Origin: Candidatus Gastranaerophilales bacterium
Lineage (GTDB): Bacteria > Cyanobacteriota > Vampirovibrionia > Gastranaerophilales > Gastranaerophilaceae
NCBI GenBank assembly: GCA_944324135.1
Contig: CALUVE010000002.1
Location: 51,974 to 115,973, forward strand
Reading direction: 5' to 3'
Length of the DNA stretch: 64,000 bases
The first letter of the stretch is position 1; every line of letters starts with the position of its first letter. The notes beneath the pieces were generated by a model. The model was not told where the DNA came from. It did not search any database and saw nothing but the letters and a program-made list of their open reading frames with translations. Below are positions 44,109 to 51,283 of this stretch, in pieces. The position numbers and the translations under genes are program-made.

Positions 44109-44301
44109 AGACGCTATGCCGAGTAATTTCGTGCTGGATATACAGGCAAAGCGGGCAAGACAGGACGTAAAGGATCCGGCAGTAGGAATTGATTATTGTA
44201 AAACATAGATTCCGCCCCGTAGTCCAGTCATAACCGGAATGCGTAAGGGTTTCAGGATTATGATCTTGCCAGATGAATGTTACTAATAAAAGGAGAAAAC
44301 A
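44109..44301 (+). other. Long structured 5' leader of rpsL
   Basis: The leader is distinctly richer in GC than its surroundings and contains several complementary segments. TGCCG (44117-44121) pairs with CGGCA (44177-44181), GGCAAGA (44154-44160) with TCTTGCC near 44273, and ATTCCG with CGGAAT around 44210-44240. It contains no open frame of note. Autogenous control by S7 or S12, or a small-molecule sensor, is plausible, but I recognise no known family. The stretch from CTATGCC to TCCGGCAGTA resembles the leader of tRNA-Leu at 17744-17832. Confidence 0.5.
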
Positions 44302-44688
44302 ATGCCTACAATTAATCAGCTTGTACGCAGCGAGCGTAAAAAGCTTACAGACAAAACAAAATCTCCTGCTTTGATGGATTGCCCTCAAAGACGTGGAGTA
44401 TGCACAAGGGTTTACACTACAACCCCTAAAAAACCAAACTCAGCTTTGAGAAAAGTTGCCCGTGTAAGATTAACAAACGGATTTGAAGTTACTTCATATA
44501 TTCCGGGTATCGGCCACAACCTTCAAGAACACAGTGTTGTCCTTATCAGAGGCGGCAGGGTTAAAGACCTTCCGGGTGTTCGTTACCACATCGTAAGAGG
44601 TACCCTTGATACTGCTGGTGTTGCTAACAGAGCACAAAGCAGATCTAAATACGGTGCTAAGAAAAATGCTAAAGGAGGTAAGAAGTAA
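44302..44688 (+). CDS. rpsL: 30S ribosomal protein S12
   Basis: The 128-residue product is highly conserved: [54 protein letters not shown]. The decoding-site lysines that confer streptomycin sensitivity (in PKKPNS and GRVKDLP) are wild type. AAAAGGAG lies eight bases before the ATG. The stop overlaps the rpsG start by one base. A long structured leader and strong promoter precede it. Confidence 0.98.
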   Translation: MPTINQLVRSERKKLTDKTKSPALMDCPQRRGVCTRVYTTTPKKPNSALRKVARVRLTNGFEVTSYIPGIGHNLQEHSVVLIRGGRVKDLPGVRYHIVRGTLDTAGVANRAQSRSKYGAKKNAKGGKK

Positions 44689-45158
44689 TGTCTAGACGTT
44701 CTAAACCAGCAAAAAGAATTCCGTTAGCAGATCCGGTATATAATTCAGTTGATATTTCTAAATTTATTAACAGAATTATGAGACGTGGTAAAAAATCTGT
44801 AGCTGAAAAAATCTTCTACGCTACATTAGCTAAAATTGAAGAAAGAACTAATGAAAAAGCTCTTGAGATCTTCCAAAAAGCATTAACTAATGCAACTCCG
44901 TTATTGGAAGTTAAAGCAAGACGTATCGGCGGTTCTACTTATCAAGTACCTATTGAAGTTAAAGCAGACAGAGGATTTGCTCTTGCTTCTTCATGGCTTA
45001 TTGAAGCTGCTAAAAAAAGACACGGCAAATCATTCATTGAAAAATTAACTAATGAAATGATTGATGCATCAAACGGTCAGGGTGCAGCTTGCAAAAAACG
45101 TGAAGATACCCACAAAATGGCTGAAGCTAACAAAGCTTTTGCTCACTACAGATATTAA
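44688..45158 (+). CDS. rpsG: 30S ribosomal protein S7
   Basis: The 156-residue product has family length and sequence: KFINRIMRRGKKSVAEKIFY, VKARRIGGSTYQVPIEV, and C-terminal KKREDTHKMAEANKAFAHYR. Start and rpsL stop share a base (TAATG), which gives translational coupling. A strong terminator follows after 19 bases, so fusA and tuf, the usual str-operon partners, are located elsewhere. Confidence 0.98.
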   Translation: MSRRSKPAKRIPLADPVYNSVDISKFINRIMRRGKKSVAEKIFYATLAKIEERTNEKALEIFQKALTNATPLLEVKARRIGGSTYQVPIEVKADRGFALASSWLIEAAKKRHGKSFIEKLTNEMIDASNGQGAACKKREDTHKMAEANKAFAHYRY

Positions 45159-45177
45159 TTCATTTAATATTTATATC

Positions 45178-45209
45178 AAAAAGGACTTCTACTTGTGGAA
45201 GTCCTTTTT
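45178..45209. terminator. Bidirectional terminator
   Basis: AAAAAGGACTTC (45178-45189) pairs with GAAGTCCTTTTT (45198-45209), a 12-bp stem. It ends the rpsL-rpsG transcript and can also serve the converging gene at 45217. Confidence 0.9.
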
Positions 45210-45216
45210 TGATGCG

Positions 45217-46818
45217 TCAGTTAACTAGATACTTGATGTCCTCTTGCGGATTTGAGAGAGTTTTAATTCCGTAAAATCTGCTCAGGGCATTTATTGTTTG
45301 TGGATTAACAGCGTTAGGCGGACAGGTGCTCAGATATATATTATTAAATCCGAGTTCTTTGAGCGCAATCATCGTGCTTAATGAATTTGAATCACATTTC
45401 GATATAAAGAAAGAAATTCTTCCGTAGTCTGATTCAAGAAGTGAAATAAATTTATTCATCAGCCTGAACAGCAGCGGGACATTGTTAGCAAGATTAATAG
45501 GAAGTATATTTTTGTCTTTCTTCTCGCCGCCAAATGTTATAATAAAAGTATCCGCACTAGCCGCAGACAGTAGTTTGTTGTAAAAATCATTATTTCTGTT
45601 TTCATTACTGGTCATACCTATGACAAATATTTTTGAGATTTCTTTGCTATTAAATTTATTAGCAGCATCTTTCAATTTTTCGCACAGAAAATCCGCATCA
45701 TAACCGACAGTTGTATTTTTCTTTGATTTTCCTGTTTTAAACCCGCGGGCATTTTGTGCAGAATCAATCAATGCAGTAAAATCATTATTTTGAATATGCG
45801 AAACACCGACCGGCAAAATACTATCTGTACTAAAAAGACGCCCTCTGTACAGGTATTCCAAATTTTTAACGGCACCGTGCGTGAGCAAAATTGAGCCCGG
45901 AAATGTAGCAAAATCAAGCATAAAATTTTCTACTCCGCTGTCATAGTGCCCGTATAAATTTTTAAAGCCGCTGAACTTATCAAGTGCGTGCGCAATCAAC
46001 AAATCCGAATGTGTGTAAACGTCGATATCTAAATTCTCCAGCTGGGTCAGAAGATTAAATAAATCAGATAAATTCCGTCCTGAAACAAGTATAGCTTTCC
46101 CCTGTCTGGAGGACTGGTTAACAGAAATTTCTTTTACGGGCCCAAATTGCGAATATATTATCGAACCTAGTTTTGTAACAACTTCTAAATTCATTAATAC
46201 AATTTCTGAAATTAACTCTTTAATTTTAACTACTGATTTACGCGGATAATTCAAAATCACAAGAGATGAAATAACTTTATCTATATATTTACTCTCAATA
46301 CTGCCTGACGATTCGAGTGTGATTATATTACTTGCAAAATTTCTTGTAATCAGCAATAAAATATCAAAGAGCTGCTTATGATTGTTACCCAGTTTTTTAC
46401 CACGTGCTCTGAAAATTTGTTCTCCGAGCGAAATAAGCCTTGCAAGATTCATGTCAGGAGAAATTTTCACCTCGCCTCTGATTTCCTGAGGCGGGATATT
46501 TTTATCTTTGCAAAGCTGAATATAAAATTCTTTTGTCTGTATAAGATTGTTATAATTTTTCAGAATACTTGAATATACTTCACCGTCGCTGTAGTCTGCG
46601 GTTGTAAATATTTCTGCAAGCGAACTGACTAACTCTTTTTTTAATTCGTCACATTCAACACCGTTTTTGTTTAACTTTTCTATGTAATATGCAAGATGTC
46701 TGAGGAGCATCACTATGACCTCCTTTAATGCAGACACTGTCGGCGGGACAGAACAAACACCCTTTGCTATACAATCGTTAAATTCCGATTTCGAGGGTTT
46801 ATAGTAATTAAATGACAT
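45217..46818 (-). CDS. Degenerate hybrid-cluster-protein (Hcp/prismane) homologue
   Basis: The 533-residue product follows Hcp from end to end. It has the N-terminal IAKGVCSVPPTVSALKEVI and three-helix domain, then ILVSGRNLSDLFNLLTQLEN, IDVYTHSDLLIAHALDKF, the FPGSILLTHGAVKN segment, RGRLFSTDSILPVGVSHI, and the ending LKELGFNNIYLSTCPPNAVN. But the cluster ligands are largely gone. The usual TxxC after FPG reads THGA, the GCAKYRF-type Cys segment reads FGGEKKDKN, and the leading CxxC is missing. It probably no longer carries the hybrid Fe-S-O cluster. It follows a glutaredoxin gene by six bases. Confidence 0.75.
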   Translation of the reverse strand: MSFNYYKPSKSEFNDCIAKGVCSVPPTVSALKEVIVMLLRHLAYYIEKLNKNGVECDELKKELVSSLAEIFTTADYSDGEVYSSILKNYNNLIQTKEFYIQLCKDKNIPPQEIRGEVKISPDMNLARLISLGEQIFRARGKKLGNNHKQLFDILLLITRNFASNIITLESSGSIESKYIDKVISSLVILNYPRKSVVKIKELISEIVLMNLEVVTKLGSIIYSQFGPVKEISVNQSSRQGKAILVSGRNLSDLFNLLTQLENLDIDVYTHSDLLIAHALDKFSGFKNLYGHYDSGVENFMLDFATFPGSILLTHGAVKNLEYLYRGRLFSTDSILPVGVSHIQNNDFTALIDSAQNARGFKTGKSKKNTTVGYDADFLCEKLKDAANKFNSKEISKIFVIGMTSNENRNNDFYNKLLSAASADTFIITFGGEKKDKNILPINLANNVPLLFRLMNKFISLLESDYGRISFFISKCDSNSLSTMIALKELGFNNIYLSTCPPNAVNPQTINALSRFYGIKTLSNPQEDIKYLVN

Positions 46819-46824
46819 ATCAAA

Positions 46825-47058
46825 CTACCTTTTTAACCTTTTTACATAATCTATAATGTCCTCTGATTCATAAAGCGACATCCCGTGCTCACTGTCAATC
46901 AGAAACGGCACTTGCGATTTTCCGCCTTTTTCAAGCAGAATTTTAATATTTGCCGGCTCAGCAATATCTCGTTTTGTATATTCAATATTATTTGCTTCAA
47001 AAAAATCCATTACTTTTATGCTGTATGGACAAGTTTCTGAAATAAAAAGCTCTAGCAT
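46825..47058 (-). CDS. Glutaredoxin-family protein
   Basis: The 77-residue thioredoxin-fold protein has the active-site motif ETCPYSIKVMDFF (CPYS, Cys10), the cis-Pro segment KSQVPFLIDSE and the GSH-binding YESEDIIDYV. The single active Cys suggests a monothiol exchange or GST-N-like role. It is the first gene of an operon with the hybrid-cluster-like gene, spaced six bases. Known Hcp proteins take part in protein S-nitrosylation and NO detoxification, so a thiol-redox partner here is sensible (inference). Confidence 0.85.
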   Translation of the reverse strand: MLELFISETCPYSIKVMDFFEANNIEYTKRDIAEPANIKILLEKGGKSQVPFLIDSEHGMSLYESEDIIDYVKRLKR

Positions 47059-47173
47059 AAAATCACCTCCGATATCTATAAATTATACAGTGTGAGAGAA
47101 TAATTAAATTACCGGAATAGATAATATTTAATATTTATTGCATGAGGATATTTTTTATAATAGACTATGATTT

Positions 47174-48292
47174 ATGGATAGGAAGAATTTACTAGTAGTA
47201 TTCGGAACAAGACCGGAAGTGATTAAGCTGGCTCCGGTAATACTTGAAGCCCGCAAACATCCGGACAGATTCAATGTTATAGTATGTAATACAGAGCAGC
47301 AAAAAGAGCTCTCAAACCAAACCCTTGAATATTTTGGATTGAAAGCTGACATAAATCTTGACTGTATGCGCCCTGACCAATCACTCGCAGAAGTTCAGAT
47401 AAGAATTCTAAGCGCGCTTGATAATGTGTTCAAGCAGCACAAGATTGATGCTACAATAGTTCAAGGGGACACAATGACAGTTTTATGCGGGGCTTTAACA
47501 AGTTTTTATAATAAAGTTCCTGTATACCATGTAGAAGCCGGTCTGCGCTCCTATGATATTTATGAACCCTTTCCTGAAGAAGTTATGCGTCAGATGGCAT
47601 CCCGCGTTACAGCTTTGAATTTTGCGCCGACAGAAAAGAACAGACAGGCTCTTTTGAAAGAAAATATATGCGAAGCCTCTATTCACGTTGTAGGAAATAC
47701 GGTTATTGACGCGCTATTTTGTCTTTCAGAAGAAACCCTTGCTAATGCTTCCGAATTTTTTGAGGCAAATAATGTCAAAATTGATGATAAACTTGTACTG
47801 ATAACAGCCCACAGACGGGAAAACCACGGGGAAAGAATTGACAGAATTCTAGATGCTGTAGAATTTCTTGCAGGTAAATATTCTGACCATACATTTGTTA
47901 TCCCTGTACATCCAAATCCAAATGTAAAAGATAAAATTCACTCAAGACTCACCAGGTTTAAGAATATCAAACTATTCAAACCGCTTGATTACCCGAATCT
48001 AGTGTATTTGATGAAAAATTCAAAATTAATTCTCACAGATTCCGGCGGCATACAAGAAGAAGCGCCGTCTTTCGGCTGCCCGACCCTCGTTATGCGATAT
48101 GAAACTGAAAGACAGGAAGGGATTGACGCAGGGGTATCAAAACTTGTCGGAGCTGATTATGATAAGATTGTGACAGAATCAGAACTCATACTTTCAAGAA
48201 CAAAAGAAGAAACAAGACTCCAAGCTCAAAACCCTTATGGCAACGGTACTTCTGCTGGCAAAATTATTGATATTATCAATAAAGTGCTTTGA
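47174..48292 (+). CDS. wecB: UDP-N-acetylglucosamine 2-epimerase (non-hydrolysing)
   Basis: WecB interconverts UDP-GlcNAc and UDP-ManNAc for surface polysaccharide synthesis. The 372-residue product has LLVVFGTRPEVIKLAPVILE at the N-terminus, VQGDTMTVLCGALTSF, HVEAGLRSYDIYEPFPEEVM, ITAHRRENHGER and LTDSGGIQEEAPSFGCPTLV. These are the conserved substrate and allosteric site segments. A TATAAT box at 47156-47161 lies only about 12 bases before the ATG, and no ribosome site is visible, so the message may have an extremely short leader. Confidence 0.94.
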   Translation: MDRKNLLVVFGTRPEVIKLAPVILEARKHPDRFNVIVCNTEQQKELSNQTLEYFGLKADINLDCMRPDQSLAEVQIRILSALDNVFKQHKIDATIVQGDTMTVLCGALTSFYNKVPVYHVEAGLRSYDIYEPFPEEVMRQMASRVTALNFAPTEKNRQALLKENICEASIHVVGNTVIDALFCLSEETLANASEFFEANNVKIDDKLVLITAHRRENHGERIDRILDAVEFLAGKYSDHTFVIPVHPNPNVKDKIHSRLTRFKNIKLFKPLDYPNLVYLMKNSKLILTDSGGIQEEAPSFGCPTLVMRYETERQEGIDAGVSKLVGADYDKIVTESELILSRTKEETRLQAQNPYGNGTSAGKIIDIINKVL

Positions 48293-48319
48293 TATTCTTT
48301 TTTGTTTACAGTTAATAAA

Positions 48320-48342
48320 ATCCGCCCGGTAATCGAGCGGAT
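48320..48342 (-). terminator. Terminator after the SPFH gene
   Basis: ATCCGCCCG (48320-48328) pairs with CGAGCGGAT (48334-48342) with one mismatch; on the minus strand it is followed by TTTTATTAAC. It is 36 bases beyond the stop of the minus-strand gene at 48378 and may also slow transcripts from wecB. Confidence 0.65.
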
Positions 48343-48377
48343 ATTCAATCGCTATATTAATGTTTGAGTAAAGTAAT

Positions 48378-49160
48378 CTATTTTATATTTATAAATGGCA
48401 TAGAACCGCCGAGCATATATTGAGGCATCTTGCCGTCCCATTTTTGTACAGCTTCATACTGAACAAGTGCTTTGTTTTGAGTGAGTGCGTTTGCTCTGAT
48501 AGCCATAGAGCGAGCTTCAGCTTCAGCTGAAATAACCTTTTGTCTTGCTTCTTCCTGAATTTGAACTGTCTTATTTTTTGCTTTCAAAGCTTCCTGCTCA
48601 GCTGTAACCTTACTTTCGATTGCTCGTTCAAATACATCTGAATACTTGATTTCAGTCATTTGGAAACCTGTAACATTGATGTATCGCGGTGCAAGCTGTT
48701 TTACAAGTTTATCAAGTATTTCTCTTGTTGCAATTTCTCTGTTCGCAACCAAATCTTGTGCGTTCCATTTACCTATTACGTCTTTAATAGTTCCCTCTAC
48801 TACAGGCATGAGGACTGTATCTTTGTATGTCATACCGACTTCTCTATACATTTTATGAACATTTTCAGGCTGTAGATTGAAGTTTATGACATATGAAATA
48901 TTTGCCTGCTGGATGTCCTTTGTATAAACCGGTGTCTGAATATAAATTTTCTGAGTTTTAACATCCATAGTTTTAATTTTGGAAATAAACGGTGTTATGA
49001 GATGAATTCCCTCTGTGTAGCTTGTAGGTGAAACCATACCGAGTGTAACTTTTACCCCTCTTTCACCGACACCGACCATGGCAATCGGGTTACAAAGTAT
49101 AACGAACAAGATTAATAGTATTACTACTAACATTGGTGTTGCTAACGATTTTTTATCCAT
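48378..49160 (-). CDS. SPFH/prohibitin-family membrane protein
   Basis: The 260-residue product has an N-terminal transmembrane helix (8-30), then a band-7/SPFH domain (GERGVKVTLGMVSPTSYTEG, YVINFNLQPENVHKMYREVG) and a C-terminal coiled coil rich in Ala/Glu (QEEARQKVISAEAEARSMAI). Sequence is closer to prohibitin than to HflC/HflK. Such proteins form large membrane rings that organise proteases or lipid domains. Two small membrane/secreted genes lie directly upstream on the same strand (gaps of nine bases), suggesting one envelope-related operon. Confidence 0.88.
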   Translation of the reverse strand: MDKKSLATPMLVVILLILFVILCNPIAMVGVGERGVKVTLGMVSPTSYTEGIHLITPFISKIKTMDVKTQKIYIQTPVYTKDIQQANISYVINFNLQPENVHKMYREVGMTYKDTVLMPVVEGTIKDVIGKWNAQDLVANREIATREILDKLVKQLAPRYINVTGFQMTEIKYSDVFERAIESKVTAEQEALKAKNKTVQIQEEARQKVISAEAEARSMAIRANALTQNKALVQYEAVQKWDGKMPQYMLGGSMPFINIK

Positions 49161-49169
49161 AATTCCTCC

Positions 49170-49361
49170 CTATTCTAATCCAAGAAGTGCAAGTACAGTG
49201 TACACTGCAACCAGAAAAAGTATAAATATCAAATACCCTTTCCAAATCAAAGAACCGTGTTTTTGGTATAAGTTAACCCCTGTAATAGCACTCACTGTAA
49301 TTATCACAATATTAGTTAATAAAAATAATGATAATAGTATTAATAAAACTCTGATAGCCAT
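49170..49361 (-). CDS. Small membrane protein with two transmembrane helices
   Basis: The 63-residue product is almost all hydrophobic, with helices near 5-27 and 40-60 separated by a short polar loop (NLYQKHGSLIWKG). It has no known domain. It lies nine bases before the SPFH gene and nine bases after the AMIN-like gene, all on the minus strand; a subunit or modulator of the SPFH ring is a reasonable guess. Confidence 0.65.
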   Translation of the reverse strand: MAIRVLLILLSLFLLTNIVIITVSAITGVNLYQKHGSLIWKGYLIFILFLVAVYTVLALLGLE

Positions 49362-49370
49362 AATTAAATC

Positions 49371-50036
49371 CTACTTACGAGCAATTGTCTGCATGCTGCG
49401 TATGGTTCTGTGTCTCCCTAATACATTTGATGTGTATTCTCTTGAACTTGCCGGTGAAATACCAAATTGATTATTTTTGGAATAAGCCCTGTAAAGCTCC
49501 AATTCTCTTTCTTTCAAACTGCGCTCTATAAGTGATTTCTCGTTCTGCTTTTCAGTTGCAACAGATTTAATAAGCACCGCAAGCGCAATTACAAGTCCCG
49601 CTGCGAATATATTAAATGCAACATTTTCATTTTTATCTGACTCTGTAACAAATACAGGTGCAGAAGCAGGCAAATCAAATATAATATTGGAATTTGCAAT
49701 ATTATCAGCTTTTATATGGACTTTAACATCATTACGACTGCTGTTTTCAACAATCAAACTGCTCGCGTCAGGAGTATTTTTGTAAAACACATTAACCTCA
49801 GGCGCTGAATTTACACCGTACAAGATTAGTGTAACATTATCCTGTGAAGATGCTACCCGTTTGACCTTTGCAACCGAATCAGTCTTGAACGTAATGTTAT
49901 AACCGTCATCAACACCTTCCAGTACAACAGAATTCAGAATATTATCCGCTGCCACAGCTGATAAAGATGTAAATGCAAATATTAAAACCAATTGTATTAA
50001 AAATTTTATCCTTTTCAAAAGCTCTCCCCTAATCAA
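49371..50036 (-). CDS. Exported/membrane protein with AMIN-like domain
   Basis: The 221-residue product has a signal peptide (about 10-30, ending SLSAVAA) and a beta-rich region (LNSVVLEGVDDGYNITFKTD, SSQDNVTLILYG) that resembles the AMIN fold of peptidoglycan-binding amidases and secretins. A second transmembrane helix lies near 142-160, followed by a basic cytoplasmic tail. The AMIN assignment rests on pattern only. It is the first gene of the three-gene SPFH operon. Confidence 0.6.
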   Translation of the reverse strand: MIRGELLKRIKFLIQLVLIFAFTSLSAVAADNILNSVVLEGVDDGYNITFKTDSVAKVKRVASSQDNVTLILYGVNSAPEVNVFYKNTPDASSLIVENSSRNDVKVHIKADNIANSNIIFDLPASAPVFVTESDKNENVAFNIFAAGLVIALAVLIKSVATEKQNEKSLIERSLKERELELYRAYSKNNQFGISPASSREYTSNVLGRHRTIRSMQTIARK

Positions 50037-50121
50037 ACTTTTTTCACACTACTATGATAAAGTTTAACAGGGTAGAGTACATCAATCCTCTGATGTAACT
50101 TAATCAACCGGATGATTTATA

Positions 50122-50406
50122 TTAGCCCAGAATATCAAGGGTATTATCATCAAAATTAGCGGCTTTTGACTCGTAATGGTCATGATGCGAATCATGTGTT
50201 ACTGAATCAGTTGCATGAATTTCGTGTTCTCTGTTTATGTCGATATCAATATCGTCCGGTCCGCATGACGTAATTGCAACCGGCATTATAAAAGGAACAA
50301 CAATGATTGCTTTTGCCGCATTTTTGAGCGGTGAAGACTGTCTTTCAGAATTTTTTTCGTTACGTTGAAAATTAACCTGATTTAAACTTATTGGGTTTAC
50401 GCGCAT
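50122..50406 (-). CDS. Small protein with N-terminal M-R-V...NFQ motif and hydrophobic segment
   Basis: The 94-residue product begins MRVNPISLNQVNFQRNEKNS, a pattern shared with several other proteins of this window. A hydrophobic stretch of about 17 residues (KAIIVVPFIMPVAITSC) resembles a late lipobox but lies too far from the N-terminus for a normal lipoprotein signal. The rest is acidic and His-rich (TDSVTHDSHHDHYE), possibly metal-binding. AAGAGG precedes the ATG by seven bases. Function is unknown. Confidence 0.65.
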   Translation of the reverse strand: MRVNPISLNQVNFQRNEKNSERQSSPLKNAAKAIIVVPFIMPVAITSCGPDDIDIDINREHEIHATDSVTHDSHHDHYESKAANFDDNTLDILG

Positions 50407-50480
50407 ATAATACCTCTTTCTTGCATGTGTGTTTATATTATAAGTCTGTAAATAAAATATTTTGACGTATTTTGAGTTAA

Positions 50481-50543
50481 TGTTAACAAATGTAACAAAA
50501 AATATCCATGCTGAAATTCAAATAAAAAAAAATAGTTTATATA
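50481..50543 (+). promoter_or_regulatory. Direct-repeat operator and promoter (site d)
   Basis: TGTTAA-CAAA-TGTAACA at 50481-50497 is in the same orientation as the gene, about 80 bases before its ATG. A -10 candidate, TATATA, lies at 50538-50543, but the TATACT form seen at sites a-c is absent. The repeat matches sites a-c in composition and spacing, so this site is weaker support for the shared promoter model. Confidence 0.45.
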
Positions 50544-50577
50544 TGTAAGTAACACGAGAGCAATTAAGGAGCAGTTA

Positions 50578-50925
50578 ATGAACGTAGCAACAAGACAAGC
50601 ACAAGCTGAAAGAGTTAACAACGCTAATAAACCTGTGGAAACTGTTGAAACAGCAGGATCACTTGCTTTAATGCCAATGGGTCAAAAAGCTGATTATCTG
50701 GCAATGAATTCTTACGACACATTCACAACAAGCCATCCGGTTTCAGTAGATTATGCAAGCTATGCGGACTGCGGTGACAGCAGCGCAACAGCTGGCGGAT
50801 TTTTAAGCAGTTTTTCATCTGCAGTTGCAACAATAGGATTTAGCGGCGGAGCTGTATCAACAGGATGCTGTGCAGGCGGCGGTGCATCTTGCGGTTCATC
50901 AGGCGGTTTTTCTTCATTCTGCTAA
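50578..50925 (+). CDS. Small Gly/Ser/Cys-rich protein of unknown function
   Basis: The 115-residue product has a polar N-terminus (MNVATRQAQAERVNNANK) and an uncharged, Ser/Gly/Ala-rich C-terminal half with six cysteines (CGDSS, then STGCCAGGGASCG). The CC-G-rich cluster recalls the CCGGGG segment of the Gly-rich protein encoded at 8941. It has no Sec signal. AAGGAG stands eight bases before the ATG and a terminator follows 45 bases downstream. A disulfide-linked surface or secreted component is possible, as is a ribosomally made peptide precursor. There are no maturation genes nearby, so the former is preferred. Confidence 0.6.
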   Translation: MNVATRQAQAERVNNANKPVETVETAGSLALMPMGQKADYLAMNSYDTFTTSHPVSVDYASYADCGDSSATAGGFLSSFSSAVATIGFSGGAVSTGCCAGGGASCGSSGGFSSFC

Positions 50926-50969
50926 TTCATAAAAAAATTAAAACGAGAGAAATAAAGAAAAGATACATT

Positions 50970-50997
50970 AAAGGGCGGTTTTCAAACCGCCTTTTTT
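50970..50997 (+). terminator. Rho-independent terminator
   Basis: GGCGGTTT (50974-50981) pairs with AAACCGCC (50984-50991) and is followed by TTTTTT. It ends the Gly/Ser/Cys-rich protein transcript. Confidence 0.85.
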
Positions 50998-51013
50998 AAT
51001 TCAAAATAATCTT

Positions 51014-51283
51014 ATGGAAAAGAAATATTACGTGTATATAATCCACACACAAGATGATAAATTCTATTGCGGATACACAGATGATGTAGAGCGCAGGTTT
51101 GAGGCTCACAAAAGCGGTAACGGTGCAAAATACACAAGAGCACACAAACCTGACAAAATAGTTTATTCACAAGAATTTCCGACAAAATCCGATGCTATGA
51201 AAGAAGAAATCAGGATTAAAAAACTTTCCAGAGTTAAGAAACTTGAACTTATTCGCTCTGCTGAGGCGCCGGAACTTCTATAG
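51014..51283 (+). CDS. GIY-YIG nuclease-domain protein (UPF0213/YhbQ family)
   Basis: This 89-residue single-domain GIY-YIG protein begins EKKYYVYIIHTQDDKFYCGY (the two Tyr motifs and the following GYTDDVERR). It ends with a charged helix EEIRIKKLSRVKKLELI. The catalytic Arg (ERR) and Glu are present. The family is of uncertain function; E. coli YhbQ binds DNA and is thought to act in DNA repair. Its 3' end overlaps the end of the converging secreted-protein gene by 35 bases. Confidence 0.87.
   Translation: MEKKYYVYIIHTQDDKFYCGYTDDVERRFEAHKSGNGAKYTRAHKPDKIVYSQEFPTKSDAMKEEIRIKKLSRVKKLELIRSAEAPELL

Noticed and set aside
50578..50925. Cys/Gly-rich small protein as a modified-peptide (RiPP) precursor
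   Set aside because: No maturation enzyme lies nearby, the protein is long for a precursor, and its promoter groups it with probable structural proteins.
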